A program made the translations under genes and the position numbers. DNA of 32,935 nt from an uncultured Clostridium sp. (GTDB lineage Bacteria > Bacillota > Clostridia > TANB77 > CAG-508): the NCBI GenBank assembly GCA_958413095.1, contig CATYUF010000015.1, positions 1 through 32,935 of the forward strand. The letters are read 5' to 3'. Of the stretch, positions 8,941-14,613 are shown piece after piece (position 1 is the stretch's first letter; each line of letters opens with the position of its first letter). The notes under the pieces were generated by a model. That model was not told the DNA's origin. It searched no databases and was given only the letters and a program-made list of their open reading frames with translations.

Positions 8941-9048
8941 AAAAGAGATTAGAATTATAAATGTAATATGAAAATTGATAGTATAAATTCAAAAGGAAAA
9001 AATGTAATACATAAAAATTTATAAATACATAAAAATTAAAAAATTGTA

Positions 9049-9077
9049 TTGACAAACCAATATAAAAATGTTAATAT
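9049..9077 (+). promoter_or_regulatory. tRNA-Ser operon promoter
   Basis: TTGACA (9049-9054) and TAATAT (9072-9077) are separated by 17 bases and lie 31 bases before the first tRNA-Ser gene. A near-consensus strength is expected for tRNA genes. Confidence 0.75.
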
Positions 9078-9108
9078 AAATACTGTCGTAAGACATTGGC
9101 AAAAATAT

Positions 9109-9200
<92 letters not shown>

Positions 9201-9253
9201 ATTTATCTAAGAGTTAGATATAGTCAATAATATCTAACTTTTAGTTTATAATT

Positions 9254-9343
9254 GGAGATGTACCCAAGTGGTGAAGGGGACTGTTTGCTAAACAGTTAGG
9301 TCGAGAAATCGGCGCGGAGGTTCGAACCCTCTCATCTCCGCCA
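9254..9343 (+). tRNA. tRNA-Ser (anticodon GCT)
   Basis: Acceptor stem GGAGATG (9254-9260) pairs with CATCTCC (9333-9339). The anticodon loop TTGCTAA gives GCT at 9287-9289, reading AGC/AGU. A long variable arm and encoded CCA (9341-9343) are present. It lies 53 bases after the first tRNA-Ser and probably shares its transcript. Confidence 0.96.
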
Positions 9344-9345
9344 AA

Positions 9346-9381
9346 AATAGCTTAAAGTAAAGACTTTAAGTTATTTTTTTT
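9346..9381 (+). terminator. Terminator after the tRNA-Ser pair
   Basis: AATAGCTTAAAGT (9346-9358) pairs with ACTTTAAGTTATT (9363-9375), with one G-T pair and a 4-base loop. Eight T's end the signal. Confidence 0.85.
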
Positions 9382-9442
9382 GCTTTATATAAAAATACAT
9401 GAGATGAAATAAAGTAAAATAAGATGAATTAAGATGAAATAT

Positions 9443-9480
9443 ATATCGTGAAAATATCGTGATTTTAAAAATTACGATAT
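9443..9480. repeat. ATATCGTGA repeats: two direct and one inverted copy
   Basis: ATATCGTGA occurs at 9443-9451 and 9454-9462. A near-complementary copy, TTACGATAT, is at 9472-9480, so the second and third copies can form a hairpin around an A/T loop. It lies between the tRNA terminator and the promoter of the small-ORF locus. The pattern looks like a regulator-binding site, but nothing identifies a binder. The rest of 9382-9548 holds nothing I can recognise. Confidence 0.4.
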
Positions 9481-9548
9481 GACTTAACATTTTTATAATA
9501 GATGTAAGATGTCATTTTTGAAAAAAGTTGTGAAATTTTGATTTGCTG

Positions 9549-9577
9549 TTGTAAAAGAATAAAATTTGTTGTATAGT
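9549..9577 (+). promoter_or_regulatory. Promoter of the 36-residue small ORF
   Basis: TTGTAA (9549-9554) and TATAGT (9572-9577) are 17 bases apart. Transcription would start near 9584, giving a leader of about 55 bases before the ORF. Confidence 0.55.
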
Positions 9578-9639
9578 AGATATTAACTTTTCGCTGTCAA
9601 AGGTAGTTCTTACATAAGGACGGAAAGGGGGCAAATGAG

Positions 9640-9750
9640 ATGACACAACCTGAACTTATTCTAAAGTTGATTGAACAGTTAATTACAGAAAAAGAAAAAA
9701 ACATCAAACTTCAATCACAATTAGAAGAATACAAAAAAGGTAAAGACTAA
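9640..9750 (+). CDS. Small 36-residue amphipathic/coiled-coil protein of a type I toxin-antitoxin-like locus
   Basis: The ORF begins at ATG 9640 behind a purine-rich GGAAAGGGGG (9622-9631). It encodes MTQPELILKLIEQLITEKEK followed by a Lys/Glu/Gln-rich helix: an amphipathic N-terminal helix running into a predicted coiled coil, with no clear membrane span. A two-codon ORF (ATG 9635, stop TGA 9641-9643) overlaps the start codon and might couple translation. The gene has its own promoter and terminator, so it stands alone as a transcript of about 220 bases. Codons 2-6 contain a 14-base sequence repeated 216 bases downstream, where the opposite strand encodes an RNA complementary to it. I do not recognise the protein family. 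The toxin role is inferred from the layout only; it lacks the hydrophobic stretch of Fst-type toxins. Confidence 0.6.
   Translation: MTQPELILKLIEQLITEKEKNIKLQSQLEEYKKGKD
9643..9656 (+). repeat. Direct repeat copy 1, ACACAACCTGAACT (in the small ORF start region)
   Basis: A 14-base perfect repeat. This copy covers bases just after the start codon of the 36-residue ORF, within the region a ribosome covers at initiation. The second copy is at 9859-9872. Confidence 0.85.
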
Positions 9751-9768
9751 ATGTGTCATACATAGTCG

Positions 9769-9806
9769 AAGTGGGGAAATTTGTTACAGGGTTTCCTCGC
9801 TTTTTT
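9769..9806 (+). terminator. Terminator of the small-ORF mRNA
   Basis: AAGTGGGGAAA (9769-9779) pairs with TTTCCTCGCTT (9792-9802), with two G-T pairs and a 12-base loop. The T run 9801-9806 follows. Confidence 0.8.
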
Positions 9807-9812
9807 AAGCAT

Positions 9813-9892
9813 AAAAAAAGTAGATGTAGTTACAGATACATCTACGAGCAAACAATATACACAACCTGAACTAAGGTACATTGCTTAATGTA
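9813..9892 (-). ncRNA. Putative antisense small RNA, about 80 nt, complementary to the small-ORF start region
   Basis: On the minus strand a consensus-like promoter (9898-9926) would start transcription near 9891. The RNA would have a 6-base hairpin at its 5' end (9877-9882 with 9887-9892), then an unpaired segment containing AGTTCAGGTTGTGT. That segment is a 14-base perfect complement of codons 2-6 of the 36-residue ORF. It ends with the stem GTAGATGTA/TACATCTAC (9837-9845 with 9820-9828) and a run of seven U's (9813-9819). The sense transcript ends at 9806, so the two RNAs converge but do not overlap and would pair through the repeat alone. This resembles the Fst/par system, where convergent RNAs meet through direct repeats. 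The RNA itself has not been observed; the promoter, repeat and terminator are all visible. Confidence 0.65.
9859..9872 (-). repeat. Direct repeat copy 2 (recognition segment of the antisense RNA)
   Basis: Same 14 bases as 9643-9656 on the plus strand; transcribed from the minus strand it becomes the complement of the small-ORF mRNA. Part of it can sit in a 4-base hairpin (ACCT/AGGT) exposing the loop UAGUUC. Confidence 0.85.
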
Positions 9893-9897
9893 AATAT

Positions 9898-9926
9898 ATA
9901 ATAACATCTTTTGTTTGATTTGTCAA
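9898..9926 (-). promoter_or_regulatory. Promoter of the antisense small RNA (TTGACA-17-TATTAT)
   Basis: Read on the minus strand, TTGACA (9921-9926) and TATTAT (9898-9903) are separated by exactly 17 bases. The perfect -35 predicts it is stronger than the sense promoter, as expected for an antitoxin RNA. Confidence 0.7.
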
Positions 9927-10308
9927 ATGATACTTCAAATCTTTTTAACTAGGCATCTGTTGAATAATTAATTTAAATAAAATATTTTATAAAATAATAT
10001 AAAGTAAATATAGCTTTATATTATTGTTTTCTCTAATAAAAAAAGTAAGTGTAGTAAAATATTATTAAAATATAAAATAGACGAGGTATAATTATGCTAA
10101 AAATAATTGAAATAAAAGAAACAATGTAAAATAGTTTATGTTTAGGTAATCAAGAAATATTGAATAAAAATACCGTTTCTAAATTGTATATCCTATTTAT
10201 AAAAGATTAAAAATAACATATTCTTTAAACAACTAAAATTTCTTATAATATATTGAGAAAATTAAAAAATATATATTATAATAAAAAAGGAAGGAAGATG
10301 AATAGAAA
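9927..10308 (+). other. Gene-poor A/T-rich stretch with a possible gene relic (10094-10210)
   Basis: ATG 10094 follows a GAGG at 10083-10086 and encodes MLKIIEIKETM before an in-frame TAA at 10127-10129. The same frame then runs open for 26 more codons to TAA 10208. This looks like a short gene interrupted by one stop, or its degraded start, but I recognise no family. The rest of the stretch shows only scattered A/T-rich promoter-like sequence (for example TATAAT-like bases near 10245 upstream of the glycohydrolase pseudogene). Confidence 0.25.
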
Positions 10309-10817
10309 ATGAAATTATGTGATGGAATAATAGGATTAGTAATAGGAGATACAATGGGAGTTCCAATTGAATTTGTTGATAGAAAAATATTATTACAAAA
10401 TCCAGTAACACAAATGTTAGAATACGGAACACATAGTGTACCAAAAGGTTGTTGGAGTGATGATACATCAATGACACTAGCAACAATGGATTCAATTATA
10501 AATATGAAAAAATTTTGAAAAAAGATATAAGTAAATATAAATTAGAAGAAATAGAATCAACAGGCTATTTAGTAGATACATTAGAAGCAACTTTATGGGT
10601 TTTTATGAATACAAAAACATACAATGAGGCAATTATAGGAGCAATAAACTTAGGAAATGATACAGACACAATAGGAGCATGTACGGGAGGATTAGCTGGA
10701 ATATATTACGGAATAGATAATATAAAGAAAGAATGGAAGAAAAATATACTAAAATATGATTATATAATGGATTTGTGTAATAAGTTTGATGAAAATATTA
10801 AAAGAAAAAGGAATTAG
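10309..10817 (+). pseudogene. ADP-ribosylglycohydrolase, internally deleted and frameshifted
   Basis: The enzyme family (DraG-like) removes ADP-ribose from proteins or small molecules using two metal ions. The first part (10309 to about 10500) encodes the N-terminus with GDTMGVPIEF and the metal-binding SDDTSMTLA. The second part (about 10500-10817, another frame) encodes ESTGYLVDTLEATLW and the second metal site LGNDTDTIGACTGGLAGIYYG. Together they total about 165 residues against a usual 260-300, so roughly 100 or more residues of the middle are gone and the frame changes at the joint near 10500. Both metal motifs survive but the helical core between them does not, so activity is unlikely. 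The stop at 10517 ends the first part. The 3' end overlaps the transposase remnant in another frame. Confidence 0.8.
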
Positions 10818-11019
10818 ACAAAGTATGTCAAGAAAAGGAATTTGTTTAGACAATTCATTAGCAGAAAATTTCTTTGGATTATTCAAATTAGAATTATTTT
10901 ATATGAAAGAATATAAAATAATAGAAGAATTAGAAAAAGATATAATAGAATATATAGATTATTATAATAATTCGAGATTTAAAAAAAACATAGTTGTTGA
11001 AAAAAATATATATGTATAG
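10786..11019 (+). mobile_element. IS3-family (IS150-like) transposase OrfB remnant, C-terminal end
   Basis: The 77-residue ORF matches the last part of IS3-group integrase-like transposases: LKEKGIRQSMSRKGICLDNS, AENFFGLFKLELFY, then EYIDYYNNSRFKKN. The conserved E of the DDE triad falls in AENFFG. The first two catalytic Asp residues and all of OrfA are absent. The usual ending (KxKLxGMSPVQYR) is replaced by NIVVEKNIYV, so the tail has also decayed or been joined to other sequence. No inverted repeat of the IS could be recognised. It is not mobile by itself. Its left part overlaps the end of the glycohydrolase pseudogene. Confidence 0.8.
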
Positions 11020-11025
11020 TATAAT
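10997..11025 (+). promoter_or_regulatory. Putative pilin-gene promoter at the end of the IS remnant
   Basis: TTGAAA (10997-11002) and TATAAT (11020-11025) have a 17-base spacer. The -35 lies inside the last codons of the transposase remnant and the -10 just after its stop. It is 42 bases before the first pilin gene. Confidence 0.6.
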
Positions 11026-11066
11026 TGTATTAGTATAGTAATTTAAAAGAAGGGGGGGATGAGCCT

Positions 11067-11771
11067 ATGAGAAAAAGTGTAAAGATAGCTAGTGTATTTA
11101 TTTTAATAGTATTAATGATATTGTTTATAGGTACATATTCATTTGCAATAAGCTCTTATACAAACTATGCTCAAATTAAAAGAGCTTGGCAAAATAATGG
11201 TAATAGTATCGTAGGCTTGGATTTGTCAGACGAAGACTTAGAAACATGGAATAGTAAACTAGACGAGCAAAGGAGTGTCGTAAATGGTTGGCCGAGTAGT
11301 CAAGAAAGAACAACGGAGCTAAATATAATCAGAAACATACAAACAGAAGTTCAAAACGAAATGCAAAATAGAGCGCAAAATTCTCAATCAGGAACAGATC
11401 AACAGAACGACCAAACGGATGAAACTATATACAAATATCCGTCTAAAGAAAATACAACAGTCGGAAATGCAGAAAAAAGTTTAGAAAACATGATAAGCGA
11501 TGCTGATAATTTTATAAATCAAGGAGAGATAACGATAAATCAAACTACGCTAAGCAATTTTTCAAAGACAATGTATAATATTTTGCTAGCAGTGGGGATA
11601 GTAGTGGCTGTAATAGTAGGGGCAATAATAGGACTAAAATTTATGACAGAGTCTATAGAAGAAAAGGTAAAAGCAAAAGAATTGCTAGTACCCTATATAG
11701 TAGGTTGTGTTGTTGTATTTGGAGGGTTTGGTATTTGGAAATTAGTAGTAAATATTTTACAAAATGTTTAG
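11067..11771 (+). CDS. TrbC/VirB2-like pilin paralogue 1, with a long extracellular extension
   Basis: The 234-residue protein has a signal peptide (to about residue 28, ending in SFA), a hydrophilic, Gln/Asn/Glu-rich helical region of about 140 residues, and a C-terminal pair of membrane spans. The spans flank MTESIEEKVKAKELLVPYIV, matching the EEKAEYK...PY.VG motif of the two pilin-like proteins that follow. VirB2/TrbC proteins form the conjugative pilus subunit; the long insert before the spans is unusual, so this may be a minor or tip subunit. A purine-rich AAGAAGGGGGGG lies 8 bases before ATG 11067. Base composition differs: bases 11221-11340 are 46 of 120 G+C, against 11 of 60 in the next pilin gene (12001-12060). 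That fits a different origin or more recent arrival. Confidence 0.75.
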   Translation: MRKSVKIASVFILIVLMILFIGTYSFAISSYTNYAQIKRAWQNNGNSIVGLDLSDEDLETWNSKLDEQRSVVNGWPSSQERTTELNIIRNIQTEVQNEMQNRAQNSQSGTDQQNDQTDETIYKYPSKENTTVGNAEKSLENMISDADNFINQGEITINQTTLSNFSKTMYNILLAVGIVVAVIVGAIIGLKFMTESIEEKVKAKELLVPYIVGCVVVFGGFGIWKLVVNILQNV

Positions 11772-11853
11772 TATAGAAATAATTTCAAAGAAAGCAAAAA
11801 TCTTTCATTACTATGAGAGTTTTTAGTAAATCAAGAAGGGAATGAATTTCAAA

Positions 11854-12258
11854 ATGAAAAATAAAGTGTTTTTTTCTATAATTATAATTTTAATAATAAT
11901 TATTATAGAGGTAAAGGTATTTGCTATTGATTTTCCAAGTGTTACTTTAGGAGATAGCGTGGCGACTATAGCTAGTACTGATTTAGGATTAGGTGATTTA
12001 AATAACTATAAAGGTGGAAATGTAAATTCAGATACATTAAAATATAAAGCAAATAATATTTTGGGAGTAATACAAAAAGTAGGAGTAGTAGTTTCGGTAG
12101 TAATGCTAATGGCAATAGGAATAAAATATATGCTAGGTAGTGTTGAAGAAAAAGCTGAGTATAAGTCTACACTAGTACCATATGTTATAGGAGCACTTAT
12201 TTTGTTTACAGGTGCAACAATACCAAGTATAATATATAAAATTGCACAAGGTATATAA
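11854..12258 (+). CDS. TrbC/VirB2-like pilin paralogue 2
   Basis: This 134-residue protein has an N-terminal signal peptide (MKNKVFFSIIIILIIIIIEV, cleavage after about VFA), a short linker, and two membrane spans joined by the loop IKYMLGSVEEKAEYKSTLVP. That is the VirB2/TrbC topology. The ATG at 11842 is in frame but almost touches the AAGGG (11836-11840), whereas ATG 11854 is 13 bases away, so I prefer it. It lies about 80 bases after paralogue 1 with no strong terminator between, so they may share a transcript. Confidence 0.8.
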   Translation: MKNKVFFSIIIILIIIIIEVKVFAIDFPSVTLGDSVATIASTDLGLGDLNNYKGGNVNSDTLKYKANNILGVIQKVGVVVSVVMLMAIGIKYMLGSVEEKAEYKSTLVPYVIGALILFTGATIPSIIYKIAQGI

Positions 12259-12296
12259 TCTTGAAAATAGAAATATAAAAATTTTTTGATAAGATA

Positions 12297-12325
12297 TTGC
12301 AAAAAAATAGCAAAAATGATACAAT
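12297..12325 (+). promoter_or_regulatory. Promoter for pilin paralogue 3 (TTGCAA-17-TACAAT)
   Basis: TTGCAA (12297-12302) and TACAAT (12320-12325) are 17 bases apart, between pilin genes 2 and 3, leaving a leader of about 60 bases with the strong AAAGGAGG at 12380-12387. Confidence 0.55.
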
Positions 12326-12392
12326 AAAATAAATATATTTATAAAATTCTCATATAGAGATTTATAATAAAACAATAAAAGGAGGGGCATAT

Positions 12393-12752
12393 ATGAATAA
12401 AACTGTAAAAAAATTCATAATAGCAATTTTTATATCATTATTAATTATTTCTATTTCAGCTAGTTGTTTTGCGATTGATCCTAGTGATATAACTGGAAGC
12501 AATGATGTAACTGGAACAGAGGAAATAACTAACTTAGGTAATGCTATAGTAGGAATACTTAGAACAGTTGGGATTGTTTTATCTGTTGTAGTAATACTTA
12601 TTGTTGGTATAAAATATATGATGGGAAGTGCAGAAGAAAAAGCAGAATATAAAAAGACAATGATACCTTATATAGTAGGTGCAGCATTAATATTCACAGC
12701 TTCTGTATTTGCAAATGTTATTTATCAATTCTTTGCAGGAATACAATTTTAA
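12393..12752 (+). CDS. TrbC/VirB2-like pilin paralogue 3, probable major pilin
   Basis: The 119-residue protein is the most typical VirB2-like subunit here. It has a signal peptide ending near CFA (residue 27), a linker of about 20 residues, then two membrane spans around IKYMMGSAEEKAEYKKTMIP. Mature VirB2-type pilins keep both helices and assemble from the membrane into a hollow fibre. The ribosome binding site AAAGGAGG is the best of the three genes. With its own promoter and two terminators behind it, this is the best candidate for the abundant structural pilin. No cyclisation or sortase motif is visible. Confidence 0.85.
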   Translation: MNKTVKKFIIAIFISLLIISISASCFAIDPSDITGSNDVTGTEEITNLGNAIVGILRTVGIVLSVVVILIVGIKYMMGSAEEKAEYKKTMIPYIVGAALIFTASVFANVIYQFFAGIQF

Positions 12753-12787
12753 TTCATTAGGATTATGATATGTTAAAATTAAAAATA

Positions 12788-12830
12788 AAAACTCTTTTAA
12801 AGATATTTATCTTAAAAAAGAGTTTTTTTT
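12788..12830 (+). terminator. Terminator 1 after pilin paralogue 3
   Basis: AAAACTCTTTT (12788-12798) pairs with AAAAGAGTTTT (12816-12826), and an inner AAGAT/ATCTT extends the hairpin. Eight T's follow (12823-12830). Confidence 0.85.
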
Positions 12831-12942
12831 GTAATAAATAAATGAAAAAACATTTAAATAATATAGAAAATGAAAAATATTGAATTTTATTATTACATAT
12901 ATATTACAAAACTATTAAAAATATGTTATTTTCTACTTTTTT

Positions 12943-12974
12943 ACTCAAAAATATTACAATTTTTGAGTTTTTTT
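12943..12974 (+). terminator. Terminator 2 upstream of the secretion operon
   Basis: ACTCAAAAAT (12943-12952) pairs perfectly with ATTTTTGAGT (12959-12968) around a 6-base loop, then T6. With the first terminator it isolates the pilin genes from the operon that follows. Confidence 0.8.
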
Positions 12975-12982
12975 GTTATAAT
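12954..12982 (+). promoter_or_regulatory. Putative secretion-operon promoter
   Basis: A perfect TATAAT at 12977-12982 lies 46 bases before the prgI-like gene, directly after the second terminator. The base-perfect spacing would place a weak TTACAA (12954-12959) as -35; TTGAGT (12963-12968) with TATAAG (12987-12992) is an alternative. Confidence 0.4.
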
Positions 12983-13028
12983 TAAATATAAGTAATAATG
13001 TATATTAGAGAGAAAGGAGAAACTCTAT

Positions 13029-13394
13029 ATGGGGACATATAATTTGCCAAGAAACGTAAAAGGAGAAGGAAGAATATTATTTGTGTTTTCTGCAAAAGCA
13101 TTAGTTTATACAGTTATAGGTGCATGTGTAGGTTTAATATTTTATTTTATATTTAATTTAATGGACTTAACAACTGTTGGAATAGTTATAGTAGGTGTAT
13201 TAGGATTATTAGGATTTATAATAGGTACTTTTAAAATACCTGATTCTACAGCTTTTGAAATTACCAGAAAAACAGGGGGAGAGAATATAGATGATATTAT
13301 AATAAGGTTTATTAAATTTAAATTACAAAGAAAGAAAATATATGTATATCAATCTAAAAAGGAAAGTTTAGAGGAGGAAACAAAAGATGAATAA
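13029..13394 (+). CDS. PrgI family protein (VirB3-like inner-membrane component)
   Basis: The 121-residue protein starts with the family's YNLPRNVKGEGRILFVFS, then has two adjacent membrane spans (about residues 22-70) and a cytoplasmic tail beginning FKIPDSTAFEITRKTGGENI. PrgI proteins of Gram-positive conjugative systems are counterparts of VirB3, a small partner of the VirB4 ATPase. AAAGGAGA (13013-13020) supports the start. The stop overlaps the next gene by 8 bases, so it is the first gene of a tightly packed operon. Confidence 0.85.
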   Translation: MGTYNLPRNVKGEGRILFVFSAKALVYTVIGACVGLIFYFIFNLMDLTTVGIVIVGVLGLLGFIIGTFKIPDSTAFEITRKTGGENIDDIIIRFIKFKLQRKKIYVYQSKKESLEEETKDE

Positions 13395-14613
13395 TGTTGA
13401 TGAAAATATGCTTTCACAGGTATTAATGATAGCATTAGGAGTTTTAATGGTTATATTAATAATTTTAATATTAATATTTGTTGTTTTAAAAGTGAAAGAC
13501 AAAGCAGAAAAAACTGAAAATAAAAAAAATATAACTGATAGAAAAATTAATACAGAGAAAAAATTAAATACACCAGAATACAATAAAGAATCAGTATATA
13601 ATTTTATGGAGTTTGATAAAGTAGAAGATAATATGATTGTTCAGAAGAATGGCAAAAGATATTTAATGATTGTTGAATGTCAAGGTGTTAATTATGATTT
13701 GATGTCAAAAATGGAAAAAATAGGAGTAGAAGAAGGATTTCAACAATTTTTAAACACATTAAGACATCCTATACAAATTTATATACAAACAAGAACTGTT
13801 GATTTAGATGAAAGTATAACTAAATATAGATTAAAAGTAAAAGAAGTAGAAGAAAAATATAATCAAATGCATTTTAGATATAATAATTTAAAAAATTCAG
13901 ATGTATATGATAAACAAGAATTAGAATCTTATTGGTTTGAATTAACAAAACAAAGAAACTTGCTAGAATATGGAAGAGATCTAGTTTCAAATACAGAAAA
14001 AATGAGTTTGAATAAAAGTATATTAAACAAAAAGTATTATATAGTTATTCCATATTATATGGAAGAAAATAATGGAGAAAAATATGATAAAGAAGAAATT
14101 AGAAGTATGGCATTTTCTGAATTATACACAAAATCACAATCAATAATACGAACTCTATCTTCTTGTTCAATAAATGGAAAAATTTTAACTTCTACAGAAT
14201 TAGTTGATTTATTATATGTAGCATATAATAGAGACGAATCAGAAGTATTTGGTGTAGATAAAGCTATGAAAGCGGGGTATGAAGAATTATATTCAACAGC
14301 TCCAGATATTTATGAAAAGAAAATAAAAGCTCTAGATGAACTAATAAGAAATAAAGCAATTGATTTGGCAAATGAAACAATAGATAAAGTCAAATCAAAA
14401 CCTCAAAAAATAGCAGAGGACAAAGAGGATAATTTAGATGAATTAATTAAGAAGATGGCAGCCATGGTTATTGAAGAAAATAGAAGATATGTAGGAGAAG
14501 ATATTGCAGAAGAAGCAATAGAAGAAATTGAAAAAAGTGAAGAAGGAGGAATTTCAAATGAAGAAGTCAAGAAAAAAACTACAAGAGGAAGAAAGAAAAA
14601 GACAGTTAATTAG
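13387..14613 (+). CDS. Membrane-anchored TraC/VirB4-N-domain-like conjugation protein
   Basis: This 408-residue protein has one N-terminal span (about residues 12-35), a charged linker, and a domain from about residue 75 (EFDKVEDNMIVQKNGKRYLM). It continues with VECQGVNYDLMS, EGFQQFLNTLRHPIQIYIQT and a long helical stretch, and ends in a Glu/Lys-rich tail. The pattern matches the separate N-terminal-like protein next to VirB4 in PrgI-type systems, related to the VirB4 N-domain rather than to its ATPase; no Walker motif is present. It probably docks VirB4 at the membrane. It overlaps the preceding gene by 8 bases and the VirB4 gene by 56. Family recognition is from the sequence pattern and context, so moderate certainty. 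Confidence 0.7.
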   Translation: MNNVDENMLSQVLMIALGVLMVILIILILIFVVLKVKDKAEKTENKKNITDRKINTEKKLNTPEYNKESVYNFMEFDKVEDNMIVQKNGKRYLMIVECQGVNYDLMSKMEKIGVEEGFQQFLNTLRHPIQIYIQTRTVDLDESITKYRLKVKEVEEKYNQMHFRYNNLKNSDVYDKQELESYWFELTKQRNLLEYGRDLVSNTEKMSLNKSILNKKYYIVIPYYMEENNGEKYDKEEIRSMAFSELYTKSQSIIRTLSSCSINGKILTSTELVDLLYVAYNRDESEVFGVDKAMKAGYEELYSTAPDIYEKKIKALDELIRNKAIDLANETIDKVKSKPQKIAEDKEDNLDELIKKMAAMVIEENRRYVGEDIAEEAIEEIEKSEEGGISNEEVKKKTTRGRKKKTVN

